Source: Chionis minor (Eukaryota > Chordata > Aves > Charadriiformes > Chionididae). From it: a stretch of 64,000 nt of DNA. The position numbers and the translations under genes were made by a program. Positions 1 to 12,877 of the stretch are shown one piece after another; the stretch's first letter is position 1; each line of letters starts with the position of its first letter. The DNA lies in contig VZSF01001891.1 of the NCBI GenBank assembly GCA_013398295.1, forward strand, positions 1,612,001 to 1,676,000, in the 5' to 3' direction. A model generated the notes under the pieces. The model was not told the origin of the DNA. It saw only the letters and a program-made list of their open reading frames with translations, and made no database searches.

Positions 1-1312
1 CAGGGAAAGCCAAACGTGTAGACACTCCGGCATCTCTGCGTTGTACTGGGTTGTGAGCTGCAGACGTCCCCAGATTAGTCACATCTTGCTGTAGCCCTGC
101 AGGTCTCACCCAGCCCATTTTGAGGAATATTTCATTTATTCTACTAAATCCCCAAAATACACTTATATCAGTCAAGCTATATCCTATGCAGTCCCACATC
201 TGGGAAGCTGTGGGAAGCTAGACTGTTGGATAAATCCTTGGATTATTTAAAGTATTCCAGCAGTGAATTTAAAATATATGCATGAATCCTCAGTTGTTTG
301 CATCCTGACGCCTCCCGGCGCCTGAATTATCTTCTTTCCCCCAGACCTAGCCATGCTCCTGAGCAGCAGGTATAATATTACATATCACACGTTGCTTAAT
401 GAAAATCTCACAGCCTAATCTGTCCATTACCTATTTTTATTGCCTTTCTGTTCATTTTTTTTTAATTGACATGCTTCTTTATTACTTATTTTTAGCTGAT
501 CAGAAACTGCGCTGTGGGTAATTTAAAACATGCTGTCTGCTCTGCATTGATAGCTTTCATAGTCTTCTAAACTGCCCAGAAGTTCAATGCTACTCTGTGC
601 TTTGAAATACAAGCCTTTCCATAGAGATATATTAGCACTTAAAAGTCTTCCAGTCAAACTCCGTCCTAAATTCCAGTGAGGACGTGCAAAATCCAGCGAA
701 GGCAATGGCTTGCTGGACCATAAACCTGCTTCCAGTTTAGATCCTCACACTGCTGGTGAAGAAACGCTGAATATTCACTGATGGAGCAAGGATCAGGATC
801 TGGACTGTGCTGTCCAGTGACTGCAAAGTTGATATGAACCCAGGTAAATCATGAAGCCATCAGAAGGAGCGTCCTTGGTGTCACTGAGGGAATGCTTTGT
901 ACGCGCAGACAAACCTGGATGACTTCAGCAGCTACTGAAATTCGGCTAATCTAAAACCAGTTCAGACTTGAAGTTTTTTGGTTCAGTCTTCCTTCAAACC
1001 TCTCTGGGATGCACTGCTATTTCTGAAGTGCTCTGACGGCTATATCACTAATTCATCACCACCACATCTTCCCCCCTCCATCCCATTCTGTTATTTAAAG
1101 GCAGTATCAAGTTTGGGATCTGCTTTTTCATGGGAACAATTATAGAGCAGTGAAACAGCATTTAAAGCAATGCATCAATTTACCAAGCTTTAATTGTATG
1201 CAGCTTTTAAATTAGCCCTCTTAATTCAAAATTTAACACATTTGCACTTTTGCATAAAGTGCTGCCCCAATTCATCAAAATTAAACTGTTTATTATACTG
1301 TGAATTGCTTAC
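1..1312 (-). other. RASGEF1C: Start of RASGEF1C intron 2 (partial)
   Basis: This lies downstream of the GTAAGC donor at 1312 on the minus strand. No minus-strand frame here resembles the next expected RASGEF1 exon, whose peptide in the family starts around KAYIFTFLLSSR, so that exon must be beyond the window. The sequence is AT-rich and unremarkable; I see no repeat or RNA gene in it. Confidence 0.7.
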
Positions 1313-1495
1313 TTCAGGGTAGTAATCAGTGGTAGGTATCAGATGCTGAATTAGAGCATCCAGAGATGCTGAGGTAAGGTTTCCATCCTGGAAGATCAGT
1401 CCTCCTTGTTCGTCTTCTTTTGAAGTATGTAGATGAGGGCTGAAGCCACATGGGGTAAACATACTGGTGGAACTCAGCGTTTGGGGCATGCCTTC
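1313..1495 (-). CDS. RASGEF1C: First coding exon of a RASGEF1-family Ras/Rap guanine nucleotide exchange factor, most likely RASGEF1C
   Basis: On the minus strand a pyrimidine-rich acceptor ending TTGCAG (AG at 1497-1496) is followed by GAAGGC and an ATG at 1489-1487 with G at -3. The frame runs 59 codons to 1313, where GTAAGC starts a donor at 1312; the exon ends in phase 0. The peptide starts MPQTL, contains GGLIFQDG and SASLDALIQHL, and ends DYYPE. These are hallmarks of RASGEF1 N-termini, which begin MPxT and continue into the RasGEF N-terminal (REM) domain from about residue 41. From memory of the family, DYYPE with glutamate and SASL..LIQHL fit RASGEF1C; 1A and 1B have DYYPD, although LIFQDG resembles 1A. 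Family members activate small GTPases, with Rap2 reported for 1A and 1B. The REM remainder and catalytic CDC25-like domain are encoded off the left edge, so this is a partial gene. Family is near certain, paralogue likely. Confidence 0.85.
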
Positions 1496-4400
1496 CTGCA
1501 ACAGAGAGAAACTCACGTCAGGGGCGAGATCCGGCAGATTCACAGCCACATCTGTCTTCTGGTTGATTTGAAAAACACCAGCCACTAATGAGAGCTTCCT
1601 GCTCACAAAATTAACGCGATCCTTTCATTATAACCTCTTTTACAGTTGTCATTGGCAGATCATGCCTGAAATGGAAAATACACAGGAACATGGGAACACT
1701 GGGATTCATGCTTTTGGGCCAGAAAGGAGCGGCAGCTGCTTTGGGCTCCCACTCCAATGGAAAGCTCTGTGGTCATCCCCTTTGTGCTCCCAGCCCTGGT
1801 GAGTCCCATGTAGAAGTAAGATACTTGGGACTTGAACTGAGTAAGTTCCAGAGCTGTTGGCTTGAACCTCTGTCCCCCTGGGAATGAGGCAGGGAGGGAT
1901 TTAGGGTGGGAGAGGGAGAGAATGGGGCTGCCACCCCAGGCTTGCTCAGGATGGACCTGGAGAAATGCTCTGTGGCTCCCACGGGACAGGAGAGGCGTCG
2001 CAGTGAGCAAGAGGGAGCAGCAGGAGCCAAAGGCAACTGGAGGAGGATGGAAAACTGAAGGGAGTTGGAGGGAACAGAGGACGTGGGAGCTGAAGAAGAG
2101 ATTAAAGAGCAAAGAGAAATGAGGAAGAGGGAGAAGGCAGACACCTGCACTATTTTTGGAGCCTGAAGTTAGTCAGTCCTAGATCTATACTTAGACACTA
2201 AATAAATGTTTCAAAAAGATCCTGAGCACTCATCGACTTCACCAGAGATGCAGAGTCCTCAGCACCTTTGAAAAGGAGGCCAGGCAAACTCGGAGCATGT
2301 AACCCAGATTCAAGCTCCCTGTATTTCAGTTTTCTGGGCTCTCTGGATTTCATTCGAGGCTCCATCTCGATTTTGTGGCTTAAAATCAGCTTTAAATGGT
2401 TTTTTTGCTGAGCAAAGTTGTTTTATTGCTCCATTGGTGCAGGGGGGCGTGTGACAGATTTTGCCCTGAGAGCTTTAAAGGATCTCCAGCTGCCTCTGAA
2501 ATTCCCCTTACAAGCTGCTCCACTCTCAAGTAGAGGCAGCATTCCAGGATGTGGACTGGGAAAAGGACAGTGCATGCTCACAGGTCAGCAAAGGGACCCA
2601 TGACTTGACAATTTGCTTCTAAATTTGATTTCACTTGGTGCGAGGGAGGATGGGAAAGAGATGATGGAAGGGAAGAGTCCTAGAGCCAACCTCTACTCCC
2701 CTGTGCAGCTACAAAACTTCTCCCAGGACTCCAGCTCTCCCTCCTGAGCACAACCTCTTTCTGCTGGAAGAGCAAGATCTGCGCCCTGCGGACTGCTGAG
2801 CTGGCACCGACCTCCCACCTAGGAAGACACAGGGCCACAGGCTGACACCGCCTCAGCCTGCTGGTGTTTGGTCACAAGCAGTTTCTCTGCCCTGTTCTTT
2901 ACCCTGTTCTGTTTTCTGCTTCCTCACCATCCCGCACAGCTTCAAAAGCTGCCCCATGGATTTGGCTTAAAAACTTGAGTTTGTGCTTCTCCCTCAGATA
3001 CAGGGGTAGACGTGCTGTGACTCAGCCAGCTCAGCTTCAGCTACAGGTACACATGTTGTATTTCCTCCTGCAAAAGCACCTCTCTGCCTGGCAAAACCCA
3101 TCTACTCCCTCAAGCTCGGGCTGCTGCAACTTGCCAACTCAGAGCAACCCGGGGCCACTGAGGATGAGGAGGGCAGCGTGCCTGAGAGCAGGTAGTGAAG
3201 CCCTGGGAGCGGCTGGGAGCTGGGTCCCAGCACCCCGGGAGATCAGGCTCTACGAGCAAAACTTGGGTGACTTCACCCTTCAAAGGAAGGACCATTCCCT
3301 GGGAGCCAGCGGTTCGGTTCCTGCCTCTTATCTCCTTCTGGGAGGCTCTCACGGGTGGGGAGCGTGGGCTGCCTCTGGGATTTGCCATCGAACAAAAAGG
3401 AACCAAAAAGTCAAACCCAACAAATTCTTGCCTTGACTGAAAAATGAAATAGATGTCAGGGTTTTTTAGTTTAGCTTAAAGACCAGAATATCTGCACGTC
3501 ATCCCAGCCAGAATGGAAGCTGAAGTATCTAGTTTTAATGAATGTACAGATGTGCCTGTTAATAAGGCTCCAAGAGCAAGTAATTGCTGCTTTTTGTACA
3601 CAGCTCAGACTCTGTGTAGTAAATGGGAAAGACTGCCAAATCCCATTTGTTACTTCTAACACGCTCCGTGTTACGTCTTGTCTCTATGGTGATAATCCCA
3701 AGAAGAACTGCATGTCCATTACAGATCAAGAAATAAATCTCATGGACATACAGCTGTCTAGATGAGGAAAAGGAAAAGTGAAAACAGCTGTGAACTTACA
3801 GGCCACATCCTGGCTTCAGCGTAAAACAGAACTCAAAATAATAGTTTATTCAGTGCAATCCCTCCCTGTCAATGGCATTTTTATTATCAAATGGAAACAT
3901 ATCTAAACAGGATATTGCCTGAACTTCTGCATCTCACTACACAAGAAATCTTGCCGAAATACATAGTAACGCTTCTTAAGAAAAAGTTACCTTTTTTCTT
4001 TAAACTGAATAAAAACAGCTGTACAACTGTCACTGAGACATCCGTCTTGGGTACCGTTAAGAAATTAAATTTGACTTTTTATTATGAAGTTTCTGGTCTA
4101 ATCTCAAGCTTTTGGGTAAGGCCTGTGTCACATCTGAGCTGGAGCCTGCTTGCCACCGAAGAAGACCTGAAGGTTTTAGCGTTCTGCCTTTTTGCTCCCA
4201 GTTAACTGGTGCTGTTCTGTTCACAGCAGGATGATGGCCAAATGTACAGAGACTAAAAGCCTCTTGCACTACTAAGCTTGATAATAACTAACTAGTATTT
4301 AGCAGACAGGAATTTAGGACAGGGACTCCTCTACTTGCAACACCTAATTTCTTTTTCCGTTTGTGCACTCTCCAAAGTACTCTTTTCAAAAGCATTAAGC

Positions 4401-4671
4401 AGAAACAAGACCTTGCTTTGAAAGAGCCCAAATATGCGATTGCCGGCAGTAGGCAGAAGACAAGGTTATGCTGACAATTGCTTGCAGAATACAGAAGCAA
4501 CACGGGAAGCACTGAGAGAGGAAAATAAACAAGCCAACAACCTCAAGGAGATGTGTCTTATTGTACTGACGGTGGTTGGGATGATGGAAAAAGTAGGTGG
4601 TGCAGACAGAGCCAGACCCTTCTCAGAAGAGACAGTGACAGGATGAGAGCCCACACCCCCAGGGTGCAGAA

Positions 4672-4899
4672 GGGAAATTCCAGTTGAACGCAAGAGAAAA
4701 TCCTCCCCCGAGCACTGCGTGAAATTGGAAGAGGGATCTGGAAATGACATTCAGTTTCCATCCTGGGAGATTTTCAAAACTCAGCTAGACAAAGACCCGA
4801 GGCAACCTGACCAAACTTTGAACTTAGCCCTGCTTCAAGCCAGGAGCTTGGACTAACGACCATGAGAGGTCCCTTCTGATTAACTTTCTGTGACTCTAA
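4672..4899 (+). mobile_element. CR1 LINE fragment, 3' end, 5'-truncated and old
   Basis: The plus strand carries the recognisable CR1 tail order: a CAGTTGAACGCAAG block (from 4681), an ATCCTGGGAGATTTTCAAAACT block (around 4761), AGCTAGACAAAG, a diverged 'two-Leu' stretch, GAGAGGTCCCTTCTGAT and an end reading TTCTGTGACTCT. It keeps only the untranslated tail and no reverse transcriptase frame. Divergence from the familiar consensus is visible, so this is an old insertion. The 5' boundary is approximate. Confidence 0.8.
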
Positions 4900-6034
4900 C
4901 ACACATCTTTCTCAAATTGTTGCCATATTGCCACATTTCTGGGCTTTTTAATATAAACCATGGCAAGTAAAAATCGAGTCCCCGTCATCAGATATTTGTA
5001 AAGAAGTCCATGTTGGGCATAAAAACTTATTTCTGCTTTTCCTGGAAACAACAGCTTACATGTGTCAAAAATGGCACAAAACCTCACTTGAAGACCACTT
5101 GGACTTAACCTGAAGTCAATGAAATTTGAACATGTGGAAATTCAGCAGGTAAGTGCTTCCCTGAACTTTAGGCCAATTCAACACACAATGTTTTGCTGTT
5201 CCTCTCATTTCAGAAGGAAATCAGATGCCGATTTCTGCCAAAATTTGCAGGAGGATCGAGAGATTTGAGTTCCTCCATGTGCCCTAAAGCTGAGCAGCTG
5301 GGTAGAGGAGAAAGACCCAAATTAGCGACCTTCTGGGCAGAGAGCAGCAACATGAGCTGAACTGTCACCAGATTCAAGATGACTTGTATGGAGGTGAGAG
5401 ACTTTATGAATACACCAGCTGACGGACCAGCATCCACCAGCCTTGCTAAGTGCAGGAAAATCTAATCATCCAAGAAAAAGCCAAACACCCAAATTCCACA
5501 AGTTCTGCTGCTCTTATGCATACTTAGTGAGACCTAGAAATTTCCATCAGTAAATGCACCAGAGACCTGGTGCCCAGACTTTGGAAGGAGATACTGCTAT
5601 ACAGTGGTCCCAAACCCAGACTTGCTGTTTGTGCGTTCAGAAGGAGCAGAGATGTTTGCAACAGCACGCAGGCTCTGGTGGCAGTGACAAGGGGAAAATA
5701 TAACATGTGCCTTGAAGGACCACTTTGACAAATGGTGCTCTGGAGGGAGCGCTGCTGGTGAGGAGATCTCAGCGAAGGGCAGACTTCCACACCCCACCAT
5801 GCAAAATGATGATACAGGCGGCTGCACACATACAGCATTTAAACTATCTCTGTGCTCTACAGGAATGAGACATGGAGATGTGAAAACGTCTCTGCACCAC
5901 TTAAAAAAAAAAGAAGAAAATTCAAGGGCAGATTGTTTCTGGGCCTCGTCTCTGTTATGCAGGATGTCCTGTGTGGGAGAAGGCGGGGCATATGGCTCCT
6001 TCCTTGCCTACAGAAAACCAAGGTTATAAAATGG

Positions 6035-6062
6035 AAAAAAAAAAAGGGGGGGGGGGGNGGGG
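6035..6062. repeat. Poly(A)-poly(G) homopurine tract with an unresolved base
   Basis: Eleven A residues (6035-6045) are followed by twelve G, an N at 6058 and four more G once the N is included in the tract. The N marks a sequencing or consensus failure in a homopolymer, so the true length is uncertain. Confidence 0.85.
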
Positions 6063-8799
6063 CGGGAATTGGACTCGACACTGACATTTACACAAAGGCA
6101 ACATAAAGTGTTACTGAGGTGCTTCGGTAGCATTTTGCATTAATTTTACTAAACGTTATGTCCACCAGCAGTGGTACAGTGCAATCAATAATCTCGGCTC
6201 TGCGCAGGTGGTGCTGAGGAAGAAGGCACAAGAAAGGTCCCTCTGCACTTTTTGGGGCACTTTGCAGTGAGGTGTTGTCGTCACCCTCTATCCCAAGAGC
6301 AAGGAGGACAATGGTGTCACACCAGATCATAATGGGCTCCTCAATGTTCTCCCAGATCTTGGGGCTGTGCGTTCAGCAAAGGGTTCTCTGATTGGGAGCT
6401 ACAACAGCTCAAACAACAGCTTGTTCAACTGGGGCTTTTTTGGATTATAAAGTCGGGTTTGCTGGAAGTGAGCCCATTGCCACTGCAGAGGAAATGCACT
6501 TTTGGGGTTTTATGGTAATAACTGGAACAGAAAATCTTATCCTGTATTTATTTCGACTTCTGCTCTTTTTTGCTGTTCTTCTGTTTCATCATTCATCATT
6601 CTTGGCTTTTATTGGCTATTACAGAGTGCCTTTTCCTTACATTCTTCTAATCCATTTCATATGTTCATAAGATTGGAAAGAAATTAAAAAATAATGGCAA
6701 TATACTGCTTTTTAATCTTTCTCCAGCAGCCAGGACAGCTCACTATTCCAACACAGTGATGAAAATAGGTAATCCATAGACTCTTCTCGCTACAAATTAC
6801 ACTGCCTGCATAAAAATATTTAAGGACTTGATTCACTGAGCCAAAGCATGGACTCAAAGGATCACCAATGCTTGGGAGAAAAGCCACCCACAAATTCTGC
6901 ACGTGCCTTAAAACCTCTGGAAAACCAGTGCCCAAGCCCGGAAAACTGAGCAGGGCATGGCTTAAAGAACGGACTGCCTGACCAGGCAGATACACGGGCC
7001 CAGCAGTCTGCAGCAAGAGAGGTTCAGTGCGGTAGGGGACAGTTACCAGGTTGCCAGCTCTGCCTTCCTGGTGGCAGCCTGGTGGCCTGCAGCAGAGTCA
7101 TGAGGGTAAATAGCCCACCAGCATTCCCCAGCTCCACGCCTGCTGTTACCAATGTCCCCCGGGCAAGTAAAGCTAATGCTTACGTGGACACGAAATGTTC
7201 AGGAAACATTTAATGTGTTTTTCAGCAGCTTTGATGTGATAAGTGTTTTATCCTTTATCAAAAAACTTAATCATGCTGTTTACTTTTGATCTTCATTTCA
7301 TCTCTGCCTTCCATCTGCTCTGCCTCTCTCAAGGGGAAACAAGAGCTGGTACCATGTGACGAATGGCGCGGGGCTGCAGACTTATCTTCCCACCCACTTA
7401 ACTTTCAGATTAACAAAATAAATACAACCCTTCCCACTTCAGGGATGAAAGGCACAAGCTTTTGACAATCTCCCACCAGAATTACAGGAGCTAGAGAGGA
7501 TGGTAAGGGAAGGTGTAGAGGCTGGGTGTCCATCTGTGCCATGAGGGAGACTCCAGTTTCCCTCACTATCCTGATGGGACAGCGGTTTCTTCCTTACCAA
7601 GACCTCAGGACGTGCCGGTCAGTGCTCAGTGAGTATGCGCAGGGGATAAATCAGGGGTATGGGAGGCTCAGGATCAAGCATAATTTAGCAAGGCACAGAC
7701 TTTAACAAATACACCTAATCTAGAGTGAGCTGGACTGGTTCTTACTCCCATCTGGGAACAGAGGTGGGAGACACCTCCCATCCCATCTCAATTCTGCCAA
7801 ATTCTTTATTGATCAAACTTTTACCAAAACCAGAGGTCAAGGAAGTGAAGAAGATGTTTCACACTAAAACATTTTTGAAAAACATCTTGGAGAATTCTTG
7901 GCCAGCTTTAGTAACCAAACCTATAATACAACCATAACTAATCTCTAGACATTGGAAGGGCTTTGCTGAAGGATTTGCTCTGCTCCAAAAGCATCAGGAA
8001 CTAAGGGGCGGAATAGCAGGAAAAGAGAAAGAACCCCAAGCAACCAGCATCTTTATCTGGATGGATATTGGTCCAAATGATCTAATGGACACCACAGGGC
8101 CAGAGTTCAGAGTAGACATACAGATCTCTTCTTCAATGTTTAGTTGCAATACCACCAAACCCAAGGCCCTGTTTGTTCTAATTCACATACAGGAGAATCC
8201 TACCCCAAACAAAACTCACTACTGTGATGGACAAACAGCAGGACGGGAAACTGAAGCCAAAGTTGATCTACTTAATGCCACAGGTGGGAGAAGAACCAGC
8301 TCCTAGGCCTATTCCTTGGGCTTTGGGGTCCAAGCTATATCCGGAGTTACCACCTAGATAGCTTGGAAGAGACTTGGACTCCTAAACTGAGACTCAACGA
8401 CTGAAGGAGGAGAAACACTTGCGCTGTGGAGCAGGCTCCACGGTGAAGACGAGTTTCAACCCCCCCTTGACAACTTCACAGACAGCCTGAACACACACAC
8501 TAGAGCCAGAAGGATTTAGCTGTTCGTAGCTGCATTATTTGGCACAAAGACACACTTAGCAGTGATGCTTCTCGTCTCTGCCACACGATCCCTGCGGGTC
8601 AGGCTACGGCGCGAGTCCTTCAGCTGTTCCCTGCAGAGCACTTGCCTTCTGCCCTGTCCCCGGGGAACAAACCCCGCTCTGTGCTCTCTGCCAGGACAGC
8701 ACGAGACACAGTCAGGTCTCATCTGCTCTGGTACCTGCCCACCACTATCGTATAAGCCCTAAATACTGGTGGGCTCAGCAAAAACTTGGGTAACAGATG

Positions 8800-9180
8800 C
8801 TCATTTTTCTTTACTTTCAGTAATTTTCCAGCTATTCATCTTTGCAGAGCAATAAAACTTCTGAAGATAATCATAATGAGTTAAAATTCAGATTTTTCTC
8901 TATTTCTTTTGTAGGGAGGGAAGCAGAGGAAAGAGGAGAGAAAGAATTCTAATGTTTCAGAAAACAAAAGGAAACCCACTGCAAAGTAATTGCTTCCAGT
9001 TGCCAAGGCCATGGTTATAATAGCTTTTTTCAGCAAAAGTACCTGGCATTACAAACGCATAATGTATTTGATGCTGATGTAATTAGGAAACTGGTAGCAG
9101 ATGTAACTTTCTTTCCACCTTTTCAACAGGCCATAAAACATTCAATTTACAGTCCATGAAGTTGTGAGACTGCAGAAAAC
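8800..9180. other. AT-rich intronic block, candidate conserved non-coding element
   Basis: The stretch is unique, AT-rich and dense in TAAT/ATTA-type and GTAATTG motifs, with no ORF or repeat signature. That texture is common in conserved vertebrate enhancers, but conservation cannot be seen from one sequence. Confidence 0.2.
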
Positions 9181-10759
9181 TCCACCTGTCAATCCCAATA
9201 CTGTCGGAAATGGTTAAACGAGCAATATAATGAAGATACACAACTTAGAAACACAAAAGAATCGCAGGGGAAAAGAACCACAGGATGGGAAAGGTGAGGG
9301 AAAACACTTAACTGCAATATTCTCCAACTCAATAACGATGATTACATCTCGATGTGGGCTGGCTCCCTCCCTTTTCCTCTCCATTCCTTGAGGTCGCTGA
9401 GGCACTTTACTGAATTTCACATGAATAAGATTGCAAGAGCAGCAAGTGAATGTAAGGGTTTGGGGCATCTAATCTGAATTAGATGACAATTCTATTTCCT
9501 TTGATCCCACCTGGTTCTCATCTCTTACTCGTCTCCCCTCCTAAAACACCTCCCTAAAGAATTCTCCCCCACAGCCTCTCGTGGGGAGCCTCCTTTGGGT
9601 GTTGCAGATCAGGAGGGGAAGGACAAAACCTCCTGACAAATCTAAACCAGCCATTGCAAAAAGCAACCTTGGGTGAAGTGAGGGAAAAGAGAGCAGAGCA
9701 GCGGAGAGCGAGAGCATGGACCTACGATGTGCAGAGCACACGCGCTCCAGCGCAGTGCAGGGATGCGGGCCAGGAGCCTCCGGGCGCCTGGAAAACTTTC
9801 CCTTTTTCTTCTGTAAAATTTCTTTTAGGGGTGATGAAACACCTGGTTTGGCCCAGACTGAAGTGCTCCAAATTGTCCTGGGAGTTGCTAGAGCCTGAAG
9901 TTCGGGTCAGCACTGCTGACCATGCCCCAGCCCTCAGCACAAGGTGGGGAGAGGGATGCACTGGGAAGCTCTGACTGGGAGAGAACAGGCTATGAAAGCC
10001 AAGCTGCAGTTCTCACAGGGCGCTGGGGAAGCACCTAACACACAAACCCTCTTCATCTAGTTTTTTCCAAGGAAAAACCCAAACCAAAGCGACCTCTGCT
10101 GTATAAAAACAGCTAGAAGCTGACACACTAAGCAATTCTTCATAGGCTTCCAACTTCCCCATGAAAAAGCATTCTAATGCAAAAGAGTAATTCCAAAAAT
10201 TCATTCCAGAAACTGGGCCCTGCACCTCCAAACCAGCATTTACATCGCCTCAGGAGTGAGCCGAGCATGCAGAGAAGCTCTCAAGTCTCCATCCTCTCCC
10301 TACGAGCACTTGGGCAACTCGGGGAGCAAGAACTACCTACCACTCATGACAGGCACGGAAGCGATCCCGGCTTCCTCCTTTGCAGCAAACCTCCAAACCA
10401 GAAGGGGCAGGTGCGAGCGGCGCCTGCAGCGTAACTCCATTCCCCTAAAGACATTCCAATGTGACAGGAAAAGGATTCGACTCAAACCCCACCGAAATCA
10501 CTGGGCTTTGCATCCCGCATATTTACTCTGGTCTAGAACAAGAGCTGTTATTCGCTGAGATATACACGTAGCCACATTCAAAGCCAGCCAACGGGAGGCA
10601 AGTGTACCTCTACCCACTGAATTTTTTCCCATCATGTCAGGGGGAATGATCCCAGCTACTCTTGTACTGGAAGGTCTGTGACCAATATCTTGCAGCCAAA
10701 ATACCACAGCGAAAAAAACAACCACACTAACCAATTACCTCAGAATCTATGGACATGCC

Positions 10760-11160
10760 TCAGAAAGAGGCCCAATTGATAGGTAAGGAGGCATTAAATC
10801 AATTACCAGCATGATGCAAGCAAGAACAAGGTCACCTTGCTGAAGGAATATTTCTGTTTATGCTCATGTTGGAGTATTTTATTCAATCGAGAAAAATGAA
10901 AACCTGATTATCATGAATTTGGTAGACTGAAGTAGAATGTAAATCAGAAATGAGAAGATTTATGGCCAATTTAATTGAATTCCAATCAAAATCCCATTCA
11001 GGGAACAGCTCCCTGGGGGCTTCAATTTGTTAGTGCCACATTTTTTTAATAACTTTCTTTTTCATGTAACATCAGCGATAATAAAAGCCTTTCAATAACA
11101 AGCAGAGCCGCGAACACGTTATTTATCTTCAAATGCCATCATTGCCTGGAATCAGAAGCA
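10760..11160. other. AT-rich intronic block, candidate conserved non-coding element
   Basis: Unique sequence containing repeated homeodomain-like cores (CCAATTGAT, AATCAATTA, TTTAATTGAATT, CCAATCAAA) and TTTTATGG-like motifs packed within 400 bases, with no coding frame. Of the intronic blocks it is the one I would test first as an enhancer, purely on motif density. Confidence 0.25.
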
Positions 11161-11671
11161 CTGAAAGGGCGCACTGTAATCGCTCAGCAACAACCCCCCA
11201 TAAAACTGCAATGGGGGGAAAGCTTTTTTTTCTTACTCTCAGAACAAAGTTCTCTTTTCATTAATTTGGTTCAAGTCTGAAGTATTTCTCCTGAGTAAGA
11301 GTGAGTTGGCATCGACCCTGGCATGAGACTGAACGTGGCCTCGGACGTCTCCGACGCTTTCCCAATATTGAGTGTGCCTGTGAAGCACAGGGCCGGTGGC
11401 ATATCTGTGCCTCATCTTTACCAGATTTTTACTAATATTAGAAGGAGAACGCCTACCAATATATTCCAGATGCTCCTGACAGTATTCAAATGTATGCTAA
11501 AGGCAGCAGTCTGGATTTCTCTCACTTTCGGCTAGGAAATCTATTTTCTGCTCTAATGTGCCTCTCTCCCCTTACGCCTCCCCCTTCCTCCTGAGTTGCT
11601 GGTAAAACCCTCAGACAATACAAAATCTATTCTGGTGTACAGGATTTTTTTTTTTCCCCGTCCAAGAAAAA

Positions 11672-11738
11672 TTTATCCTTTTCCTTTCCGTAAGGAAAAG
11701 AAGGATTTCCTTTTCCTTAAGGAAAGAAAAAGGATAAA
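11672..11738. repeat. 67-bp near-perfect palindrome (hairpin- or cruciform-forming)
   Basis: Two 33-base arms (11672-11704 and 11706-11738) flank a single central base. Comparing the left arm with the reverse complement of the right, 27 of the outer 29 positions match and 28 of all 33. The right arm also contains its own perfect 14-bp palindrome TTTCCTTAAGGAAA. The arms are purine/pyrimidine-biased, and a T-run lies just upstream at about 11646-11655. No flanking target-site duplication was evident. It could be a miniature inverted-repeat relic or a local inverted duplication. Confidence 0.85.
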
Positions 11739-12856
11739 TAGAACATAAATGGGACAAGGAAAATGAGTGCTTAGAATGGGAATGAATTACTGTACCTTTT
11801 GTTAAACACAGAACTGCAAAATTTGCTCCGAGTGAAGTCAGAGCTCAACCAGGCATGGACGGAGAGGGAAATCCCGGAACAAAACCAATGCAGGCAGCAT
11901 TCCCAGAAACCACTGACATCAACAGGAGCCTTTTGGCTCAGTTCAGTCGTGGCTGGCGGGCCACCACCATGACTGCCTGGAAATCAGTCAGTGCTTGGAT
12001 TCTCTTGCTTAGGCAGTAGAAGTGGCGAGGAGAGGAAGTCATTTAAGGATAACTAACAGTTGTCAATCTGAAGGGCTGGGTGGTTTTGTAGGGTAGCCTG
12101 GGCTGCGGCATCATCAAACTCACCCTTATAACCGAGAAAGGTGCTGTGGGAATTTTATGTAATATCTAAATACACGGGCATGACATCGCGACTGCCTTCA
12201 GACCTCAGCGGCCGCCTCCCCTCAAGGAAGAGCTTCTTCAAGGCCAAACCTGGAGGAATCAGAGTAGCTTAAAAGCAGCATGGCAGAGCCTAGCCCCTGC
12301 ACCACCGACAGCTTTGCATGAGCAAGGACACCTCTCCCCATCTAAATGAATGCTGTCTCCACCGCATGCTGTCAGAATTACAATGGAAAGCCCGTAAATA
12401 AAATAAAAATGCAGACCTCAGTCCTCCTCTCATGACATCTTGGTGAGAACAAGCCCTGGCAGGAATAAAAAAAAACCCTCCCACACTAAGCAAAGCAATT
12501 CTGCTATTTATGCAGAAGGAAGAAGGAAAGCTGTATATCAAACAAATAATTACAAGAGCAGCTTTATCAGTCCCTGCTGATTACTCTCAGCTCGGTTTGA
12601 TGATTCTGCCAGCGCTCCGCAGGTTGTTCAGAGAGGTGCATGTCACAACATTTCACTTGTAGTTCTTTCATTTATTAGCACCTACTGCTACCTGTCTCTT
12701 AGTCAAAAAATCTTGGCGTACATTTAGAAATTGGTCTCCTGGAGTCTGTCAGAGAGGTTTAAAAACCTATAAATCATGTTTTTTTATACATACACATACA
12801 TCCTCAGACAGACTCCACATGCAAGTATGAATGCATAATGATGTATTTTGGGCGTT

Positions 12857-12877
12857 ACATATATATACACACACACA
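12857..12877. repeat. Compound (TA)n(CA)n microsatellite
   Basis: A short ATATATAT tract runs straight into ACACACACAC. Confidence 0.8.
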
